Shown here in pieces: positions 60,664 to 64,000 of a stretch of DNA of 64,000 nucleotides. Both the position numbers and the translations under genes were made by a program. The number at the start of each line of letters is the position of its first letter. Position 1 is the first letter of the stretch. Source of the stretch: an uncultured Bacteroidales bacterium (GTDB lineage Bacteria > Bacteroidota > Bacteroidia > Bacteroidales > Muribaculaceae); contig CAJLWO010000001.1 in assembly GCA_905210435.1 (NCBI GenBank), forward strand, positions 1 through 64,000, given 5' to 3'. A model generated the notes under the pieces. It worked only from the letters and a program-made list of their open reading frames with translations. It did no database searches and was not told where the DNA came from.

Positions 60664-61038
60664 ATGGATACGAAACATTCGATTACTACACGTATACAGG
60701 TCAACGGCCTGCGCCTGCGGGGCTACCACGGCGTTTTCGAGCAGGAAACGCGCGTCGGAAATATTTTCAGCTACGATGTCGATGTGACCGTGCCGTGGCT
60801 TGAGGCTGCCGGAACTGACAATATAGAGCTTACCTTAAGCTATGCCGACATCGTGGAGGTGGTGCGCGAGGTCAATTCCTCCCCCTCGCGGCTTCTCGAG
60901 CACGTGGCCTTCAGATTACGTAAGGCACTTGTGGAAAAGTGGCCGCAGATAACGGCCGGCTATGTAAGGGTGGCGAAAATCAAGCCTCCGATTGCCTGTT
61001 CGGAACTTGACAGTGCCGCAGTCGTGATAGACTGGTAA
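60664..61038 (+). CDS. folB: Dihydroneopterin aldolase
   Basis: 124 residues. Folate pathway: 7,8-dihydroneopterin to 6-hydroxymethyl-dihydropterin plus glycolaldehyde. Motifs LRLRGYHGVFEQETRVGN (with the active-site Glu), LSYADIVEVVREVNSSPSRL, LEHVAFRLRKALVEKWPQ and KIKPPIACSELDSAAVVI, with the catalytic Lys in VRVAKIKPP. Lies 35 nt after the flippase gene. Confidence 0.93.
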   Translation: MDTKHSITTRIQVNGLRLRGYHGVFEQETRVGNIFSYDVDVTVPWLEAAGTDNIELTLSYADIVEVVREVNSSPSRLLEHVAFRLRKALVEKWPQITAGYVRVAKIKPPIACSELDSAAVVIDW

Positions 61039-61071
61039 AAATGAAATTCCATCCGGAATTGCATCAAACGG

Positions 61072-61094
61072 GCGCTTTTTTGACACAAAAGCGC
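61072..61094 (+). terminator. Terminator-like stem after folB
   Basis: GCGCTTTT (61072-61079) pairs with AAAAGCGC (61087-61094), followed by ATTTTATT. Confidence 0.65.
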
Positions 61095-61169
61095 ATTTTA
61101 TTGCCTGCGGGGTAGCAAATCAGCTATAAATAGGTGTATTAATTATACTCCGATACCGGAGAAACTTAG

Positions 61170-61177
61170 TAAATTTG
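61170..61177 (+). promoter_or_regulatory. Candidate promoter of xylB
   Basis: TAAATTTG -7 box; if used, it gives a leader of about 310 nt that includes the MITE-like element. Confidence 0.45.
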
Positions 61178-61273
61178 CTTAAACGTCATGGAAATGACGG
61201 CTCGTCCTGTACAGGCACGTTTCCTATATTGTGCTCTATATTGCGGGAAAACATTTTTAGCGGTATTGCCGCA

Positions 61274-61459
61274 TAAGTAACTGTTCAAAATTATTTTGAC
61301 TATTATGACGGAAGGATTTTTCAGGCGATTTCCGGTGAGGAAGAAGGAGTGTAGCGAGCTACATGACTGATGACGAGACGGAAAGCGACGAAAAAGACTC
61401 CGGCAGAATATTAAAATAATGAGAATGGTTAGTATAAAATAATTTTAAACAGTTACTTA
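61274..61459. mobile_element. MITE-like element, 186 bp with ~27-bp terminal inverted repeats
   Basis: Left end TAAGTAACTGTTCAAAATTA continues TTTTGAC (61274-61300); the right end (61432-61459) is its reverse complement with a few mismatches. Inside, TGTAGC GA GCTACA (61350-61363) is a central hairpin, flanked by a Gly/Glu-codon-like A/G-rich stretch. No ORF spans it. The right terminal 20 nt recurs exactly at 41771-41790. It occupies the xylB leader, so it may affect xylose-gene expression. Confidence 0.7.
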
Positions 61460-61496
61460 TCTTTTTTTAACCTAACACCAAAATCCTTATATTGCC

Positions 61497-62978
61497 ATGT
61501 ATCTTCTCGGTTACGACGTAGGGTCGTCGTCAGTCAAAGCATCGTTAGTTGAAGTAGAGTCGGGACGCACTGTCGCCGGCGATTTCTATCCGCGCGCCGA
61601 AGCGCCCATCAAGGCGTTGCGCCCGGGGTGGGCCGAGCAGCGGGCCGCCGACTGGTGGAGCTACCTCAAGGAGGTCACTGCGTCGGTGCTGTCGCAGTCG
61701 AAGGTGAACCCTGCCGACATAAAGGCCATAGGCATATCCTACCAGATGCATGGCCTCGTGGCGATAGACCGCGACGGACGCGAGCTGCGCGACGCCATCA
61801 TCTGGTGCGACTCGCGCGGGGTGCCATACGGCGAAAAGGCGTTTGCCGAAATCGGAGCTGACAGATGTCTCGACCGGTTGCTCAATTCGCCCGGCAACTT
61901 CACTGCGGCCAAACTGCAATGGGTGAAGGAGAACGAACCCGAAATCTTCGAAAAAATATACAAAGTGATGCTTCCGGGCGACTATATCGCCTATCGCCTT
62001 ACCGGCGAGATATGCACCAATCCCGAGGGGTTGTCGGAATATATGCTGTGGGACTTCAAGGAGAATGCTCCCGCCCGGTTCCTCCTCGACTATTACGGCT
62101 ACAATCCCGACATACTGCCCGAGGTGAAAGCCACATTCGCACCGCAGGGTACGGTGACAGCCGCCGTGGCCGCCGAACTCGGTCTCGCCGAAGGTACGCC
62201 GGTGACATACCGTGCGGGCGACCAGCCCAACAACGCGCTGTCGCTCGGTGTGCTTGAGCCCGGACAGGTGGCGTCGACCGCCGGAACTTCGGGCGTGGTC
62301 TACGGCATCAACGGCACGGTCGACTACGACCCGCTGTCGCGTGTCAACAATTTCGCCCACGTCAACCATTCCGCCGATCGGACACGCGTGGGTGTGATGA
62401 CCTGCATCAACGGCACCGGTATACTCAACTCATGGATAAAGCGCAACGTGGCTCCTGCGGGATGCGGATACGCCAAGATGAACGACCTTGCCGCCGAGGT
62501 GCCCGTAGGGAGCGGCGGGGTGACGATACTGCCGTTCGGCAACGGAGCGGAGCGCGTGCTCCGGAACAAAGAAATCGGCTGCTCGATGCACGGCATCAAC
62601 TTCAACGTGCATGACCGCCGCCACATCATGCGTGCCGCCCAGGAGGGAATAGTGTTCTCGTTTATGTACGGCATGGAGATAATGCAGGAGATAGGCATGA
62701 AAATCGACTGCATATCGGCCGGAAAAGCCAATATGTTCCTTTCTCCGATATTCCGCGATACGCTCGCGTCGGTGTCGGGCGCTACAATCCGCCTGTATGA
62801 GACCGACGGCTCGGTGGGCGCCGCCCGCGGTGCAGGCATCGGAGCAGGCATATACAGGAATGCGGCCGAAGCATTCGAATCGCTGCAGCTCATCGGCGAG
62901 ATTGCTCCCGCCGCCGACCGCACCCCCTACCTCGAGGCCTATGCCCGCTGGAAATCGGTGCTTGGGACAATGTTGTAG
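61497..62978 (+). CDS. xylB: Xylulokinase (FGGY family)
   Basis: Phosphorylates D-xylulose for entry to the pentose phosphate pathway. 493 residues with the ASKHA fold: LGYDVGSSSVKASLVE (phosphate 1), ISYQMHGLVAIDRDG, IIWCDSRGVPYG, catalytic Asp242 in RAGDQPNNALSLGVL and the FGGY signature region CISAGKANMFLSPIFRD and GAARGAGIGAGIYR. FGGY kinases overlap in specificity; the adjacent xylA makes xylulose the likely substrate. A long leader with a MITE-like element precedes it. Confidence 0.93.
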   Translation: MYLLGYDVGSSSVKASLVEVESGRTVAGDFYPRAEAPIKALRPGWAEQRAADWWSYLKEVTASVLSQSKVNPADIKAIGISYQMHGLVAIDRDGRELRDAIIWCDSRGVPYGEKAFAEIGADRCLDRLLNSPGNFTAAKLQWVKENEPEIFEKIYKVMLPGDYIAYRLTGEICTNPEGLSEYMLWDFKENAPARFLLDYYGYNPDILPEVKATFAPQGTVTAAVAAELGLAEGTPVTYRAGDQPNNALSLGVLEPGQVASTAGTSGVVYGINGTVDYDPLSRVNNFAHVNHSADRTRVGVMTCINGTGILNSWIKRNVAPAGCGYAKMNDLAAEVPVGSGGVTILPFGNGAERVLRNKEIGCSMHGINFNVHDRRHIMRAAQEGIVFSFMYGMEIMQEIGMKIDCISAGKANMFLSPIFRDTLASVSGATIRLYETDGSVGAARGAGIGAGIYRNAAEAFESLQLIGEIAPAADRTPYLEAYARWKSVLGTML

Positions 62979-62980
62979 TT

Positions 62981-63056
62981 AAACAGGAGCACAATAGCTA
63001 TGGCAGGAGCACAAAAATAATTTTGTCCTTTTGTTAAATCTTTTGTTCTCCTGTTT
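62981..63056. repeat. Inverted repeat in the xylB-xylA gap
   Basis: AAACAGGAGCACAA (62981-62994) pairs with 63043-63056 (13/14). The block also has the direct repeat GGAGCACAA at 62986 and 63006. Could be a processing hairpin between xylB and xylA. Confidence 0.55.
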
Positions 63057-63068
63057 GAAATGTCCATC

Positions 63069-63101
63069 CGGACGCGGACGCGATGAATCGCGTCCCTACA
63101 A
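63069..63101. repeat. Palindromic repeat, family A
   Basis: GGACGCGGACGCGATGAATC followed by GCGTCCCTACA, one hairpin of family A, 43 nt upstream of xylA. Confidence 0.8.
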
Positions 63102-63144
63102 AATAAATAAACATAATAATCAACAACATAAACACTTTTATATT

Positions 63145-64000
63145 ATGGCTACAAAAGAGTATTTTCCCGGGATAGGAAAAATTAAATTTGAAGGAACAGA
63201 GTCTTACAACCCCATGGCTTACCGCTACTACGACGCTGACCGCGTGGTGCTCGGCAAACCGATGAAAGAATGGCTTAAATTCGCCATGGCATGGTGGCAT
63301 ACACTTTGCGCCGAGGGTGCCGACCAGTTCGGCGGCGGCACAAAGAAATTCCCCTGGAACGAGGGTACGACCGATGCCGTAGAGCTTGCAAAACAGAAAG
63401 TTGACGCAGGCTTCGAGTTCATGACCAAGATGGGTATCGAATATTTCTGCTTCCACGATGTCGACCTCGTAAGCGAGGGCAACTCAATCGAGGAGTATGA
63501 AGCCAACCTCAAAGCCGTTGTGGCCTATATCAAGGAGAAGATGGCCGAGACAGGCATAAAGAACCTGTGGGGCACAGCCAATGTGTTCGGCCACGCACGC
63601 TATATGAACGGCGCCGCCACCAACCCCGACTTCGACGTCGTGGCCCGCGCATGCGTCCAGATCAAGAACGCTATCGACGCCACTATCGAACTCGGCGGTA
63701 CTAATTATGTGTTCTGGGGCGGCCGTGAAGGCTACATGAGCCTGCTCAACACCGACCAGAAACGTGAGAAAGAGCATCTCGCAACAATGCTCACAATGGC
63801 ACGCGACTATGCCCGTGCAAAAGGATTCAAGGGCACATTCCTCATCGAACCGAAACCGATGGAACCGTCGAAGCATCAGTATGACGTTGACACCGAGACT
63901 GTAATCGGATTCCTCAAAGCCCACGGACTCGACAAGGATTTCAAGGTGAACATCGAGGTGAACCACGCCACTCTCGCCGGCCACACTTTCGAGCATGAAC
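63145..64000 (+). CDS. xylA: Xylose isomerase (5' part; runs off the window)
   Basis: Converts D-xylose to D-xylulose. Start ATG 63145 (MATKEYFPGIGKIKFEGTES); 285 residues are visible, out of about 438 expected. Family features: WLKFAMAWWHTLCAEGADQF, GTKKFPWN, the catalytic region with His104 and Asp107 (EYFCFHDVDLVSEG), and TFLIEPKPMEPSKHQYD with metal-ligand Glu235 and Lys237. The group with a long N-terminus (class II xylose isomerase) is typical of Bacteroidetes and anaerobic fungi. Downstream xylose transporter genes may follow outside the window. Confidence 0.95.
   Translation, partial: MATKEYFPGIGKIKFEGTESYNPMAYRYYDADRVVLGKPMKEWLKFAMAWWHTLCAEGADQFGGGTKKFPWNEGTTDAVELAKQKVDAGFEFMTKMGIEYFCFHDVDLVSEGNSIEEYEANLKAVVAYIKEKMAETGIKNLWGTANVFGHARYMNGAATNPDFDVVARACVQIKNAIDATIELGGTNYVFWGGREGYMSLLNTDQKREKEHLATMLTMARDYARAKGFKGTFLIEPKPMEPSKHQYDVDTETVIGFLKAHGLDKDFKVNIEVNHATLAGHTFEHE

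Overview
The window is chromosomal DNA from a GC-rich member of the Bacteroidales, most likely Muribaculaceae (family-level placement is inference). Evidence: about fifteen promoters carry the Bacteroidetes -7 box TAnnTTTG, Shine-Dalgarno sites are rare, five secreted proteins end in a type-IX-like C-terminal tail, and the gene pairs xerC-raiA and cvpA-sufBCD plus several DUF families (DUF3078, DUF4271, DUF6108-like) are typical of the order. I see no rRNA, tRNA, CRISPR array, intact transposase or prophage. Almost everything is housekeeping or secreted/envelope function.

Layout. 0.4-5.0 kb: purB, then rluB (with a very long Arg/Gly/Tyr/Asn repeat tail) overlapping asnS. 5.5-11.2 kb: rpsU, a large secreted Fn3-type protein, xerC-raiA, and a lone AT-rich ORF6N gene. 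11.5-15.0 kb (minus): an ECF sigma factor, its presumed anti-sigma factor, a DUF6108-like protein and two paralogous outer-membrane-barrel-like proteins. 15.5-18.8 kb (minus): DUF3078 protein, two secreted unknowns and a formate/nitrite channel. 19-22.4 kb (plus): pheS, crcB, nth, a TRIC-family channel and an MsrA homologue without its catalytic Cys. 22.4-33.0 kb (minus): pdxB; cysE-rlmL-like-purD-membrane protein; a secreted alpha-amylase; a polyprenol-phosphate glycosyltransferase with pyrC. 33.1-36.4 kb: a secreted esterase and an FG-GAP protein gene broken by one in-frame TGA. 36.6-41.6 kb (minus): cvpA-sufB-sufC-sufD and a DEDDh exonuclease. 41.8-45.4 kb (plus): YjbQ-family protein, NUDIX hydrolase, CotH-kinase protein. 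45.7-51.3 kb (minus): DUF4271-hemD, Na/Pi transporter-LOG, U32 peptidase. 51.7-57.1 kb: TrpB2, then a minus-strand GLUG-repeat protein and a multi-domain amylase. 57.7-61.0 kb (plus): EnvC-like amidase activator, polysaccharide flippase, folB. 61.5-64.0 kb: xylB and the start of xylA.

Shared physiology: xylose entry (xylA, xylB), extracellular starch breakdown (two secreted GH13 enzymes with starch-binding-type modules), purine/pyrimidine synthesis (purB, purD, pyrC), Fe-S assembly (SufBCD), cofactors (pdxB, hemD, folB), and envelope building.

The most unusual content lies between genes. At least four families of GC-rich palindromic elements are scattered through the gaps, including a roughly 317-bp nested inverted repeat with a perfect 37-bp arm. 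A separate family of degenerate arrays with an exact 9-bp period occurs at six places, mostly immediately next to housekeeping genes and once inside the envC-like coding sequence. A MITE-like element sits in the xylB leader. No transposase that could mobilise them is present in the window.
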